Source: Mesorhabditis belari | Lineage: Eukaryota; Nematoda; Chromadorea; Rhabditida; Rhabditidae | Reading direction: 5' to 3' | DNA: 64,000 nt | Assembly (NCBI GenBank): GCA_958450365.1 | Contig: CAUEEP010000145.1 | Span: forward strand, 124,001 to 188,000 | Shown: positions 10,525 to 21,874 of the stretch, piece by piece | How the letters are laid out: every line of letters begins with the position of its first letter | How positions within the stretch are numbered: position 1 is the stretch's first letter | The notes under the pieces: generated by a model | Told to the model about the DNA's origin: nothing | The model's database searches: none | What the model saw: only the letters and a program-made list of their open reading frames with translations | Made by a program: the position numbers and the translations under genes

Positions 10525-13500
10525 CACGAATTCTGATGGATCAACTTCAACAACGAGAGATACAACTTATTACGATTCAACAATTGAAATTCTTTCTGGT
10601 GAGAGCCGGGTTTGGGGCGTATGTGTGGGAAAGTCAGAGATTCCGGCAGGAGAACTTCGACTAGACTTCAGGTAATTAAAATGTTGCATAAAGTCAGTTT
10701 AATATGGCATTTTGGGCCTACATTCTCGTAGTCGTTAACTGTTTTACAAATAATTTAATGAAAATTCAAAAATAGTTTAAACTATTATAGTCATTTAATA
10801 GCCCTGAATCTCCTCTTGAAAACTAGTACAAAGTTACCAAGAAGTTTCTACGAAATGAATAACATAAGCCTTTAAAAACTTGAGTTAACACTAGATCAGG
10901 GAAATTGGGTTAACGTCAATTGATGTCCAACGGGAAAATTAAATATCTCCGCCAACTTTACTTCAATCTTCTTGTGCTTGATTTCAATCGATAGAAAATG
11001 AAATTCTGCGTCAATTGATACCAAAATCAAAAAGATCGAAGTGAAATCGGCCGAGATATGCCATTTTCCGTTGCACGTCTATTGACGTTCACGCCGAAAG
11101 CTCCCAGCTCTAGTTCAGACCAAAAATAATCGTCATTCGTTACCAGATCGTCTTGAATGTGTTAAGATATTAAAATAGAGGTAGTTGATGAAATTCTAAA
11201 TTCTAAAACCTAAAATGTTTGTAGCATTGAGATTACAGCTTCAACTTGCCACCAAACTGTCTCTCGACATTTCACTCATTTGATGGAAAAATTCTCTATT
11301 CGGTGAAAGCCGAAGTGGACACAGGACGGTGGAATTTTAACAAAACAACGGCTTCGGTAAGTGAACGCAAAGATTACGATCCAAATCAAACATGACGCAA
11401 ATATTCGATCAAGGATCACTTTAATAGATTCAGCTTCAATATGTGGTCTATTTTTGGGAAATTGAAGACCTTCTGCTAGAAAATAACGATATTCTTGAGC
11501 TCAAAAATCAATCTTCAGGAGTTCACTGTCGTAAAGCCTTGTGACTTGAGCTTGAATCCAAAACTCCTTGCCACTCATCGAGCAGAGAAATCTCACAACA
11601 TTGGCATCCCATTATTTCGAAAAGGAAATGTGACCTTGACGGTAAAATTTGAAAATTTATTTACCGTATTTTCTCTAATAGTAGTGCACCATGAGCGTCG
11701 CCTAAATTGCTCAAAATCTCGAGAGCCGTTTATCAGAACCTATTGATGTGGGGTCAGAAAATGTAGCTGGCGATGAGATCTAGTGGGGGATTAGAGCGTT
11801 GAGCTTCTGCAAAAACTTGGAAACCGTAAAATAGTCATCAAATCGGCGCGCCGGGGTGCACTACTATTAGAGAAAATACGGTATTTATCAAATTTATCAA
11901 CTTCGATCTTTGGATTAGTTATCTATTTATAGATATAAGATATATAGATATTAGGTTGTCCGGAAATAAATGAGCGTTTTGTATTCTTTATTATTTGGGT
12001 ACATTTTTCTCAATAAAATATGCTCTGTACCCTGTAATGTTATATACCATTAAAAAGCTGAGTTCGGGTTCTCTTTAACCATACTTTTAAATTTTGTTAA
12101 AAATAAAATTTTTTGCGAATTTTAAGCTTCGCCGTTTTAGATGCCCGAAACCAACTTTCGCCAGATTTTCTTTTTATGAGTTCAAACTCGGTTGCAATGC
12201 AGCTGAAACGGCACGTAACATTAACAAAGTTTCGGGCCAAGGCAGTATCGGCGAGTCAACAGTGCGAACTTGCTTCCGAAAATTCCGAGCTGGTGATTTT
12301 GATCTCGAAGATAAAGGAGGTTGTGGCCGTCCTGTTGAACTCGTTGACGACGAACTGAAGACCCTGGTGGAAGCAAATCCACGTACGACTATTCGAGAGC
12401 TTGCGGAGGAGCTTGGTGTGGGCAAGACGACCATTTCCGGCCAACTGAAACGGAATGGAAAGTCAAAAAAGCTCGATAAATCGGTGCCGCACGAATTGAA
12501 TGAAAATCAAAAAAATCGTCGTTTTGGGGTGTCGTCTGTTCTTCTTCAGCGCAACAAAAACCATCCATTTCTCGACCGGATCGTAATGTGCGACAAAAAG
12601 TGGATCCTCTACGACAACCGGCGACGTTCCGCTCAGTAGTTCGACGCCGGAGAGGCTCCACAACACTTTCCAAAGCCAAATTTGTACCAAAAGAAGGTTA
12701 TGGTGACTGTTTGGTGATCCGCAGCCGGTCCAATCCATCACAGCTTTTTCTGAATCCGAGCGAAACGATTACGGCAAAGAAGTACTGCCAACAAATCGAC
12801 GAAATGCACCAGAAATTGCGGCGAATGTGCCCGGCATTGGTCAACAGAAAAGGTTCAATTCTTCTTCACGACAACGCTCGTCCGCACGTCGCACAACCGA
12901 CCCTGCAAAAGCTAAACGAACTGAGCTACGAAACTTTGCCTCACCTGCCATATTCGCCGGATCTTTTCCTTACCGACTACCACTTTTTCAAGCACCTCGA
13001 CAACTTTCTCCGGGAGAAATGCTTCAACACTCAAGACGATGCCAAAAACGCCTTCGCCGACTTTATCGCCTCCAGAAACCCGGACTTCTATGCTACCGGC
13101 ATCAATAAACTTGTTTCTCGTTGGCAAAAATGTGTTAATTGTAGTCGTTCTTATTTCGATTAATAAAGTTTTGTTTGGATCAAGTTATGCGATTTTAAAT
13201 ATTCGAGTTGAAAACGCTCATTTATTTCCGGACAACCTAATAGATTTAAGGCAATTATCTTTTTCTACAGTAGACACAACAACAGCCTCACTATCAGTGA
13301 TAATTCAAAAAGCAGATACGGTATTTTCTCTAGTAGTAGTGCACCATGAGCGTCGCCTAAATTGCTCGAAATCTCAAAAACCGCTTATCAGAACCTATTG
13401 ATGTGGGGTCAGAAAATGTAGCTGACGATGAGATCTAGTAGGGGATTAGAGTGTTGAGCTTCTGCGAAAACATCGAAACCGTAAAATAGTCACCAACTCG

Positions 13501-15267
13501 GCTTGCCGATGCACTACTATTAGAGAAAATACGGTAACAAATAATGTTTAGGCTACGATCTCAAAAATTGGCTTTGTGCCAAATGAAACTTTGAACATAA
13601 ACTTGATTGTAAACAATGAGAGCAAAAGGAAAGTTGATATGGTAAGTTACCTTTTAGTTGTCTTTTAAAAATTTAAACTTTAGTTAAAAATCTCATTGGA
13701 AGGAACACAAGAACTTTTGGCTTTTGAATTTGGAAAAAAGCAATATTCGATTGAAGATGGCTTTCAAAATGAAAAAGCACAATTCGATGAGAGAAAGATA
13801 TTTTCAAAGCATCATGGGAAAATGAAATGTGTAAGTTGTAGTAACTTTTGTTTGTTTTAGCAACAAGACATTCGTTTTAAAGCCAAAGCTATCTGGTAGA
13901 ACAATTTAAAATTCGGATTGTTTGCGACAAGTTGGAGCTTCTAAGACAAGACAATTTCTAAAGAATCGAGATCGGTTCTACGAAAGGATGATCTCAATTC
14001 AAAGTTCGAAACCGTTTACCGACTAGGTGAATTTTATAAATGAACTGCGGTGTTCATAATATTATAATTTTTTTGCTAAAGATTTTTCAACTATCGATTT
14101 TATGGATTCATAACCTCTATAATCAAATCGATAAGCTCCGCCTTGGCGCAAACAATCTGGATTTAAAATTGATCTAGAATTTAGCCATAGTTTTGAGATT
14201 TAGCATACCGTAAAATACTGTAATAGTACCCCCATCCCCATAATGACGGTGCGGAGTGTTGCGTAGTCTAGCTTTGGATGCGTTTTTTCTCGAGACTGGT
14301 TTATGCTACAATGCCCGCTTCGGTATCAAAAAATAGCCCTGAATTTCAGCTATTTTTTGCTACCAAAGACACTTTTTAGAAAAGTACGGGTGCTTTGAAA
14401 AGAATGAAAAACTAAAAAACTTTTGCGACTACGCAACTGTACGAGGGGGGTGGGGTACTATTACAGTATTTACGGTAGGTACTCCGACCAAAGATAAAGA
14501 ACCAAACGGTCCTTTATCTTACAAGGGAATGGCCCCAAGTTTGGAATCGTTTTGACCCTTGTAAATCTTATAGAATCGACCATGGAGATCACGAATACCT
14601 AAAATTTTTTCGCCAAAGACCCTGCAAACGCGAGAAATTCGGCTTTAAAGCTTTAGGACTCTCTTTTTGGGGCCTGTTTACGAAAATGAAAGAGTGGAGC
14701 GGTGGCTGAGTGGATAATGTGTCGGATACAAAGTTTTCGGTCCGAGTTCGATTCCTCTCTACGCCAAACTTTTTTGCTTTTAAATTTTTGATTACAATTC
14801 ATTTTTCCTATGCGGGAACAACTTTTTCTGCTAAAAACAAAAGCAGAAAGTGGAGCAGATTGTTAGAATTTGTCATCTAATTGAAAGTTTGATAAAATTC
14901 CGTTTCCAGGCAATCAATGTTCAACCACACTGCACAGAATCTCTTGTGATTCCATTCGAAATCCCTTGCGTTCCCTCTTCATTTGAATGTGCGATTAGCC
15001 GGCTGTTCTACGTGTTAAACGTAACAAACGTTGAAGAAACAATCAATTTTTGCATAAACAATTCAGGTTTCAATTCGTTCCAAAGAAACGCTAAACTCTT
15101 CAACGAGTTGTCAGCTTCCAATTGTAATCGGTGATATTGGATTTGAAAAAGTTGGAGAGTACGGTAAATTCATTTATAGAGACAATCTATAGGAAAGTAT
15201 TGATATTTTCATTTCAGATCCTCCACCTGTTTACGCAGAGAAACCTAAAATGAAGCCCGGTTCCTGA
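10525..15267 (+). CDS. Alpha-arrestin (arrestin domain-containing protein), 5' end missing
   Basis: Eight exons join in consistent phase: 10525-10671, 11239-11356, 11519-11641, 13552-13641, 13684-13830, 14910-15020, 15067-15163, 15218-15267. They give about 260 residues. The arrestin N fold is shown by LDFSFNLPPNCLSTF, GKILYSVKAEVD and FTVVKPCDLSLNPKL; the C fold by IGFVPNETLNINLIVNNES and QLPIVIGDIGF. The tail DPPPVYAEKP contains PPxY, the WW-domain docking motif by which alpha-arrestins recruit Nedd4-type ubiquitin ligases to membrane cargo. The 46-bp intron at 15021-15066 must be removed to keep the C fold in frame. AATAAA lies about 35 bp after the stop. The first strand of the N domain and the start codon were not found. 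Despite a mariner and three MITEs in introns, all exons are intact, so the gene is probably functional. Confidence 0.85.
11662..11883. mobile_element. MITE family C (TACCGTATTTTCTCTAATAG)
   Basis: About 220 bp with 26-bp inverted ends starting TACCGTATTTTCTCTAATAG. It lies in the third arrestin intron. Other copies: 13317-13536, 25770-25991 and 30980-31201 (inverted). The interior is conserved, including GATGAGATCTAGTGGGGGAT. Confidence 0.9.
11951..13240 (+). mobile_element. Full-length mariner with a broken transposase
   Basis: Ends TTAGGTTGTCCGGAAATAAA and its complement, flanked by TA, 1290 bp. The reading frame from 12094 to 13163 encodes a mariner transposase close to the cecropia/Hsmar1 type: N-terminal helix-turn-helix, then CDKKWILYDN, LHDNARPHVAQPT and YSPDLFLTDYHFF, i.e. 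the D,D34D residues are all present. The frame is broken by TAG at 12637 and a TGA further on, both where Trp is expected, and by a frameshift near 12750. The element lies in the arrestin intron in the same orientation as the gene and can no longer make transposase. Confidence 0.95.
13317..13536. mobile_element. MITE family C
   Basis: Second copy in the same arrestin intron, 77 bp after the mariner. It ends 15 bp before the next exon, so the host TTTAG acceptor is just outside it. Confidence 0.9.
14206..14477. mobile_element. pogo-type MITE (TACCGTAAA-ACTGTAATAG)
   Basis: About 270 bp with inverted ends resembling those of the pogo element at 43742-44854. Inside the fifth arrestin intron. 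Copies: 18246-18511 and a decayed one at 30415-30606. Confidence 0.85.
14694..14768 (+). repeat. tRNA-like sequence (probable SINE head)
   Basis: Contains an A-box-like TGGCTGAGTGGAT and a B-box-like GAGTTCGATTCC at tRNA spacing, but the acceptor and T stems do not pair. It lies in an arrestin intron. More likely a tRNA-derived repeat than a functional tRNA. Confidence 0.4.
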
Positions 15268-15557
15268 ATAATGAGTAAAAATCGTATTTGCTTGAAGCTT
15301 TAATAAATTACATGTACAAATGGTGTCCGATGTCAGTCACTGTTTCTGAAAGATGTTTCTGGAAGTTTTTTGTGGAAGTATTTCAGCTAATTTTGGCTTA
15401 AAGAGATGTAGAATTCGTAGCAAAGATAAAGCCAAATTTCAGGCCAAAAATTGTTCTCAAAAATTTGGGCACAGAGAAAGCGGAAAAGCCATTCCCTTCC
15501 CAAAATGACATTCCCACCAATCCCGAAAAAAAAGTTCCAAAAGGGGAACCCTTTATA

Positions 15558-16523
15558 CAGTGCGTTTCAGATTCTTAACGCACCCTCTAAAATAGCGAAT
15601 TTTGCATTTTGAACACCGCCACAACTATTGATCTTTTCTATTAGAAAGAGCATGTCTTGAAACCTTAAAAACAAGAAAAATAAGCATACTATAAAAAGTA
15701 TAAATTTTCGAAATAGAAACTTTTTGTTGATTTAACCGTTTCAAATTCTTAAACGCACCCGCCTTTGCTGTTGTTATCTGAAATTTTTCGTTTTGTTGTG
15801 CATATTTTTTTATTAAATTTATAATTTTTGTTAATTTCCAGGTAAATGGCACACGGAAAGCTGCTCACGGATTATGAGAAAGGCCAGATTGATGCCCGTT
15901 TGAGGATTGACGACTCAATAAGGAGTCGACCTAAATCCAACCGTTTCCGATTTGTTTCAATACGACAACGGGTCAATGCATCGAGCCGGAGGCGCCCGAG
16001 ACTGGCTGAACAACAACAACATCGCAACTTTAGACTGACCCGCTCAGTCTCCTGACGTCAATCCGATAGGGAATTTATGCCGAATACTTGTCCAAGCTGC
16101 CTACAAAAATCATCGTCAGCTTTAAGACTTATGTTTGTACCTAAAACTGCGATCCGTTTGGCCTGAAGCTATCTCGACGTCTTTGCTTTTCAAAACCTCA
16201 TCAATTCAATGCCAGACCGCATTTTTCAAGTAATTAATCGTTCTGGTGCGTGTGCAGATTATTAGTTTTGATTTTTTACCTTTGATTGTTAATTTGTGTC
16301 GATAAATAAAATAATTTCATAGTGCGTTTAAGAATTTGAAACGGTTGATTTAGCAAAAAGTTTCTATTTTGAAAATTTATACTTTTATAGTATGCTTATT
16401 TTTCTTGTTTTTAAGGTTTCAAGACATGCTCTTTCTAATAGAAAAAGATCAATAGTTGTAGCGGTGTTCAAAATGCAAAATTCGCTATTTTAGAGGGTGC
16501 GTTTAAGAATTTGAAACGCACTG
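15558..16523 (+). mobile_element. Tc3-like transposon, internally deleted
   Basis: Long inverted ends (about 185 bp, CAGTGCGTTTCAGATTCTTA at left) flanked by TA. The interior keeps the start of a Tc3-like transposase (MAHGKLLTDYEKGQIDA) and, in another frame, its end (FQYDNGSMHRAGGARDW and SPDVNP). The catalytic Glu and conserved Trp residues of the last block are replaced or turned to stops. The middle is missing. Dead element between the arrestin and P1. Confidence 0.85.
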
Positions 16524-16886
16524 TACCAGGGAAATTTGCCAGATGGTAAGCGATTGTGGGAGTGCACAAAGAACACCTGAACTCAACCCACCCAAATCTT
16601 CGTTAACCTTTTATCAAATCTTCTTTTTCTTTTCAATCCTTTCTGAAAAGTAATCAATGATATTACGCTTTGAAAAACTCTCTGATTTCTGTTGTGAGAA
16701 CATTTCTGATAACGGAGAATTCCGGGTTTTTCTCTTTTTGCCCTCTTTCAATGAAAATGATTAAACTTCACTCTTCTTTTTCTTCTTTATTTCTTCTTTT
16801 TCTTCTTTTTCATTGTTTGCTTTGTTCCATTTGTGATTTTTATTGTTCGATATTCGAAATTCAAATCATATTTTCAAAATTTCAAT
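16524..16886 (+). promoter_or_regulatory. 5' flank of P1
   Basis: The 360 bp between the Tc3 remnant and the P1 start codon is pyrimidine rich (repeated TTCTTTTT) near 16770-16810. No defined element was recognised. Confidence 0.3.
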
Positions 16887-19800
16887 ATGATTTCTATCAT
16901 TGCACCGCCAGCATATGACGATTTGGGTATGGTTTTTGTTGATGACATCATTCACTTTGTTCAATGTGACATCATTCACTTGAAGCTTTAGCTAGATTGA
17001 AACAATAAAGTTAAATATTTTCAGTTTTCATCAAAATCAACATCTTTTTTTGTTTTTCTGACTGTTTCTTTTAAGAAAACCCTATTCACAATCAGTTTTT
17101 GGCCTTAGAAAGTCTTCGAGAGTTTGCCGAAAGTTATACAATAAAAATGCAAATACAGTCAACTCCCCGTATAGTGTAACCCTCTAGTGCAAAGATTTTT
17201 TGGTCCCGGCCGAGCTTAATGTATTTCTTAACAAAAATAACTCCTCTATAGTGCAACCCTGTATAGTGCAATTCCCGCTATAGTGCACTAAATTTTTGGC
17301 CCCAACCGCAATTTGACTCTCCCTATAGTGCGATTGCAAAACAGTTGTACATTAAAAATGCAAATATTTCACAATCATTTGCATGAGTATAATCGGGAGT
17401 AGGACAAATGCGACCTTCTCGCACCGGACATTTGCGCACCTTTTTTCCGTAGCCCATTAGCGCACCCTTTTTCGCGTTTTAAAAAGCTCTCAAAGCTAAT
17501 ATTAACCAATTTCTATTCCAAATGTTGTTTTTCTAGGTAATTTGACGTGTCAAATTCAAATTTTGACATAACAGAGCGTGTGGAACCAATTTGAAAGACA
17601 AAACGGCTAGATCAAATTACAGAAAGTTGTCAATTTTTCTCTTTGTATAATTCCGTTCGTTTATTTCCACAACCTCAGATATGTCAAAATTTTGATTCTA
17701 CGCCCTAATATTACCTAGAAAAACAACTTTTGGAATAGAAATTGGTTAATATTAGCTTTTTAGAGCTTTTTTAAAACGCGAAAAAAGGTGCGCTAATGGG
17801 CAAGGTGCGGAAGAAAAGGTGCGCAAATGTCCGGGTGCGCAAAAAAGGTCGCATTTGTTCCACTCCCGTATATTCAGCAAATAGCACAAAAACACTTATT
17901 ATATTTATTGATATTAAATTACAGTTTTCAAGCATTACATGTCTACTTTAGAAAGTGGGCCAAGTTGCTCAAATAACGACAGCTCTGCTCAATCCCAAAT
18001 CAATCAAAACGATCAGCAACCACCGGATTATCAAGAGATTGCTGAGGTTAGAGTCAGCATCAATAGCTTGATTTTAGCTAAGAATAATCTCAGTTAAATA
18101 AAAATTTAGCTCTCCGTTGATGAATTACGAGTCGCTTATGAAAGGCGCGAGTATCAACTGGCGACATTGCGGCGAATTCACAATGAGGAGAGGAGAAGAG
18201 TCGAGCAGGATGTAAGTTTTTTCAATTTGAAACTAATAAATCTTAGCGTAAATACTGTAATAGTACCCCACCCCCATAATGACGGTGCGGAGCGTTGCGT
18301 AGTCTAGCTTTGGATGCGTTTTTCTCGACACTGGTTTATGCTACAATGCGCGCTTAGGTATCAAAAAAATAGCTGGAATTTAGGGCTATTTTTTGCTACC
18401 AAAGACGCATTTTTGAAAGTACGGGTGCTTTGCAAAAAATTAAATACTAAAAAACTTTTTCGATTACGCGGCTGTACGAGGGGGTGGGGTACTATTACAG
18501 TATTTACAGTAGGTACTTATTTTTCATTCTTGATTTGTCACAGAGAGGAAAAAGTGAAGCTGAAGTATGCTTTCAATGATTTTATTTGCAATATCCGGTA
18601 CTTATGGTTACTTAGATTAATCAAATCTTTTTGATAATTAAAAACAACTTTTTATGGTATTCTCAGACCCAATTGCGCAATTTGTCGCAACGAAAATTTA
18701 TTGGGTTGTCCAGTTATGAATGCGCGTTTTTACTATTTTGTAAATTTCTCAAGATATCGAACAATGTATATGAGTGTTATATATCATTCGAAAGCTGAAG
18801 ACCTCATCTACATTTTGGAATCAAAAAGTTTTTGAATTCACTCAACTTTTTGGGAAATTGACTGCACAAAGGGAGAGGTCGTTTTCGAAAAAACCCATTT
18901 CAGCTCAGCTATTCCTCAAGTTTTATGGTGTAAAAATAGCCGCCCAGAAAAGAAAAGAAAAGAAAAGATGCTCTGAAATTGTTATATTTTAAAAAAAGTT
19001 GTATTGATATATCTATTGGCCAAACATCAAACGGTTAGCTCAATTTGAGCGGAGCCAAAACTTGATCCAAAGGCATCCTTCCATTTTTTGGCCACCGCTT
19101 CTTTTGTGCAGTCAATTTGCCCAAAAGCTGAACAAATTCAGAAACTTTTTATATCAAAATGTAGAGGAGATCTTCAACTTTCGAATAATACTCATATATA
19201 TCTTTTTCTTGATTTCGGTATCTTGAGAAATTTACAAAATAGTAAAAAGCGCGCATTCATAACTGGATAACCCAATAATTTGGCGTAAAGTCGCCATTTA
19301 CACAATTTAGTTCAATTAGCATTTCTTTACTTACCGTAAATACTGTACTTACCGTACTTACCGTACAGTATTTACGGTAAGTAAAGAAATGTTATGTAAG
19401 TTGCGAAAAAAGTACAGAGATTTTTTCAAAATTCAGTAGTAGAGTAGCCAAAATTCCACCTTACTAAAATTGGCTAGTTTTCAAATCATTTTGTAAGTTG
19501 AACGACTTGCAATTTAGGAAAGTATCACGATTTGCAAATTTGTCCGAATTTTGTTATTAACTGGCTAGATTTGAGCTCGAAAATTGTAATTTCAGGTGGA
19601 ATTGGCTCGGCAACAATACATTAATGCCGTCTCGAGTGGAACCGATGACGATCTTTCTTTATCCGGATCCACAATCACAATTATTGAAGTAATGGATGCT
19701 GCTGAAAACTGACATAAGATTAGGTCACCAAGGGTAATACCTGATTATGTTAAGAAATGGAAATTTTCTCAGCTTACACTTCATCTTTCAGGCAACACCA

Positions 19801-20723
19801 CATTCGCAGCGCTTAAGAAGGACTCATCCGTCTCATAGCGTTGGTGAGTAAGAGATTAGATTCGAAGAAAAACAAAATCTCTTTTCATTTTTTTTTTCTA
19901 ATGCTTAAACATTGAAAAATTTAAACATCAATAGATTTTTGAGCAGAATATTAAAAAGAAATGTTGTAAGCTGAGGATTTAGTCCAGTACAGCGTTGTAC
20001 ACAGTGATCGGAATGGTTTAGAGTCAAAGGAATTTGTAGTTCTTAGATCCGACCTCAGATTCGGAACATTCTAATAAAAAAAGCTTTACTGTAGTTTTAT
20101 ATATATATAAATACTTTATTTAGAAAGAAATAAAGTGCGAAAGCGGCAAATGTACCAGATAAAAGATCACAAAGTCACTCAAAATGCAAGAAGTAGCCCT
20201 ATTAAAATCAAACGAGTTTAATCTCCTCCTTTTTTTATATTCAACTTTTTCCCTGCCTGATTGCGTTTTTTATTCGCCCCACATCCGCTATTTTCATCAA
20301 TTCCATGACTTTTTTCATGTTTCTGATGTAAAGTCAAAAATGGAGATCAAAAAAGAGAGGAGATCAAACGCAACTTGTCGGGAAGGACATTCCAAACTTG
20401 AATCACACGATTTACAAAAAAAGAAGTAGTGAAAAAGAAAAAGTTTTGACTACTGCAAAGTCAAGTTTCCCAAAGTAATAAATACCAACCAATATTTTAC
20501 AGTTTCCCATCAACGAAAGATGAACGAATGGCAGAGAAAGGGATGTTGTGGGAGAACATTTCTCATTGTGAAAATCCCAATTTGTTTCATGTTAATTATT
20601 TTAATTATTGGTGGCTTTGTTGCTTTACTTATTGTTCTCATTGCTGATAAGGAAAAAGATGACGACTCTTTTATAAAAACAACTCTTTCAACTTGGCCTA
20701 GAAATTTCTTTGCAGAGAAATGA
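16887..20723 (+). CDS. P1: PPxY / charged helix / C-terminal membrane anchor protein
   Basis: Six exons: 16887-16926, 17925-18046, 18110-18211, 19596-19688, 19792-19843, 20503-20723; phases agree and total 209 residues, with AATAAA after the stop. Order of features: PPAYDDL at residues 7-13; Ser/Gln/Asn-rich linker; PPDYQEIAE near 46-54; a charged helix (DELRVAYERREYQLATLRRI then EERRRVEQD) that may form a coiled coil; Thr/Ser-rich stretch; basic HQRKMNEWQRKGCCGR; one membrane segment (IPICFMLIILIIGGFVALLI); a short polar tail. Both Pro motifs are PPxY, which bind WW domains. With no signal peptide and a C-terminal segment, the PPxY part should face the cytosol. The paralogue P2 has the same exon lengths and phases in the helix region. 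Family not recognised; a WW-ligand adaptor role is inference. Confidence 0.8.
17154..17340. mobile_element. Decayed pogo-like repeat, family D
   Basis: Starts ACAGTCAACTCCCCGTATAG and repeats TATAGTGCAA units, with the TTTTTGGTCCCGGCC core seen in the element at 53711-53888. Only part of the element is present. In P1 intron 1. Confidence 0.6.
17391..17872. mobile_element. Foldback MITE, family E
   Basis: About 480 bp with long inverted arms beginning CGGGAGTAGGACAAATGCGA. Each arm repeats AAATG(C/T)GCACC-like motifs. No coding capacity and no other copy in the window. In P1 intron 1. Confidence 0.85.
18246..18511. mobile_element. pogo-type MITE
   Basis: Second copy of the element at 14206-14477, in P1 intron 3. 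The first bases are slightly eroded. Confidence 0.85.
18512..19330. repeat. Duplicated host segment, split by a MITE
   Basis: 18512-18700 plus 19278-19330 match 26730-26960 (begins TTTTTCATTCTTGATTTGTC). The copy at 26.7 kb has no insertion at GTCGCAACAAAAGTTTGGCG, so it serves as an empty site for the element at 18701-19275. Confidence 0.85.
18701..19275. mobile_element. Foldback MITE, family F
   Basis: 575 bp, ends TTGGGTTGTCCAGTTATGAA and complement, flanked by TA. The arms pair over most of their length. The TTGGGTTGTCC ends resemble mariner ends. In P1 intron 3. Confidence 0.9.
19320..19391. repeat. Palindrome of pogo-type ends
   Basis: A near-perfect 70-bp palindrome made of two pogo-type ends (TTACCGTAAATACTGTA and complement) plus flanking CATTTCTTTAC on each side. 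It looks like two element ends joined tail to tail. Confidence 0.7.
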
Positions 20724-21239
20724 TTATGTTTATTGATTAGTGTGCTGATAAATTGATTCAAATTTTAATAAAAATTATAAACAAGTGCAAGAAATCATGG
20801 CTAATCTTCTAAATAAATAGAATTTTGCCATAGAGATTTAATATTAAGTTTCAAAACTCTCATAGTTTAAGACAAATATTCCAGTTCTAGAGTTCTTTCC
20901 ACGATATAAAGTTCTTTCCACAATTTCAGCTGTGCAACAAATGGTTTTTAGCAAAGTTCACTAATTATTCAAAGCAACAACAAGACAAGACAACAAGACA
21001 GACACTCAGTTTTAGCATTTTGCTTCACTTTGAAAAATTCATCACTGTCAAAGTACTAGATTGAGGAAAAATAATGAGCGTCTTGAATTTCGCATTAGGG
21101 AATTGAAATTGACTTCAACCCAACACTCACGACTCCCGAGTTTGCAGAAATGTTGAAAAAACTCCCGAGAAAATGTTGATCAAAAAACAATCGACAACCA
21201 TTTGCACCAACTTGAGAAAAAGTCCTCTGTTTTATTATT
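20724..21239. other. Intergenic between P1 and the maT remnant
   Basis: Contains the P1 polyadenylation signal near 20765. Nothing else recognised. Confidence 0.5.
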
Positions 21240-21560
21240 ACATTAACAATTATAAATGAACTATCAAATTCGAATCGGCCACCATTAGCATTTGAGCAAA
21301 CTCGCAGACGTTTCGTGAAGAACGGTGGCTACCAAATAGGCTGGATCGAGCTCTTCCCACGCTTTCAACAATGATTTCTTCAAGCTTTCAATCTTTTTGT
21401 AGGGCTTTGAACAAGCTTTGGCTTCTAGAACACTGAAAAATCCATTGGGTTGAGGTCTGGCCACTCAGAAAAAGAAATGAAGCCCGGGAAGTTGTTTTAG
21501 CAGAACTCTTGGACTTTCTTGGATTTGTGGGCCGGCATCTTGCTGATAAGTCTTGCGAAA
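21240..21560 (-). mobile_element. Decayed maT/mariner-type transposase C-terminus
   Basis: Minus-strand frames with many breaks read AHKSKKVQEFC, FPGFISFSEWP, DLNPMDFSVF and IESLKKSLLKAWEELDPAYL. These match the second half of a DD37D-type transposase. No inverted ends could be defined. Confidence 0.7.
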
Positions 21561-21874
21561 ATGGTTTTTTTGATGAGATAAAGCTAAAAGATATGCTAAT
21601 TTTTGACAATTTTAAACAAAAGCCTAAACTTTCATCATCTTTGATGTATCAAAAGCTTGGTTGTACTTCCTCTATTCTCCGCCTCATCTTTGATGTCATC
21701 GGCTAGACGTTTTTTCTTCTCTTCACCCCTTTATGATCCCATCGATTCAGCCGGAATCTGATAAGGAAACTGTTTATTTTTAAAGCGATCGACCCATTTT
21801 AAAAAAGGCGTTCTTTGATAAACAGATTCTGGAAAGCAAAGATTTCGAATATTTTTCAATTTTGACAAATTCTG

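Noticed and set aside
12174..12741. Minus-strand frames across the mariner
   Set aside because: Opposite-strand shadows of the transposase coding sequence.
14850..15134. 94-codon frame through the end of the arrestin
   Set aside because: It reads through the 46-bp intron at 15021-15066; removing the intron restores the arrestin C domain.
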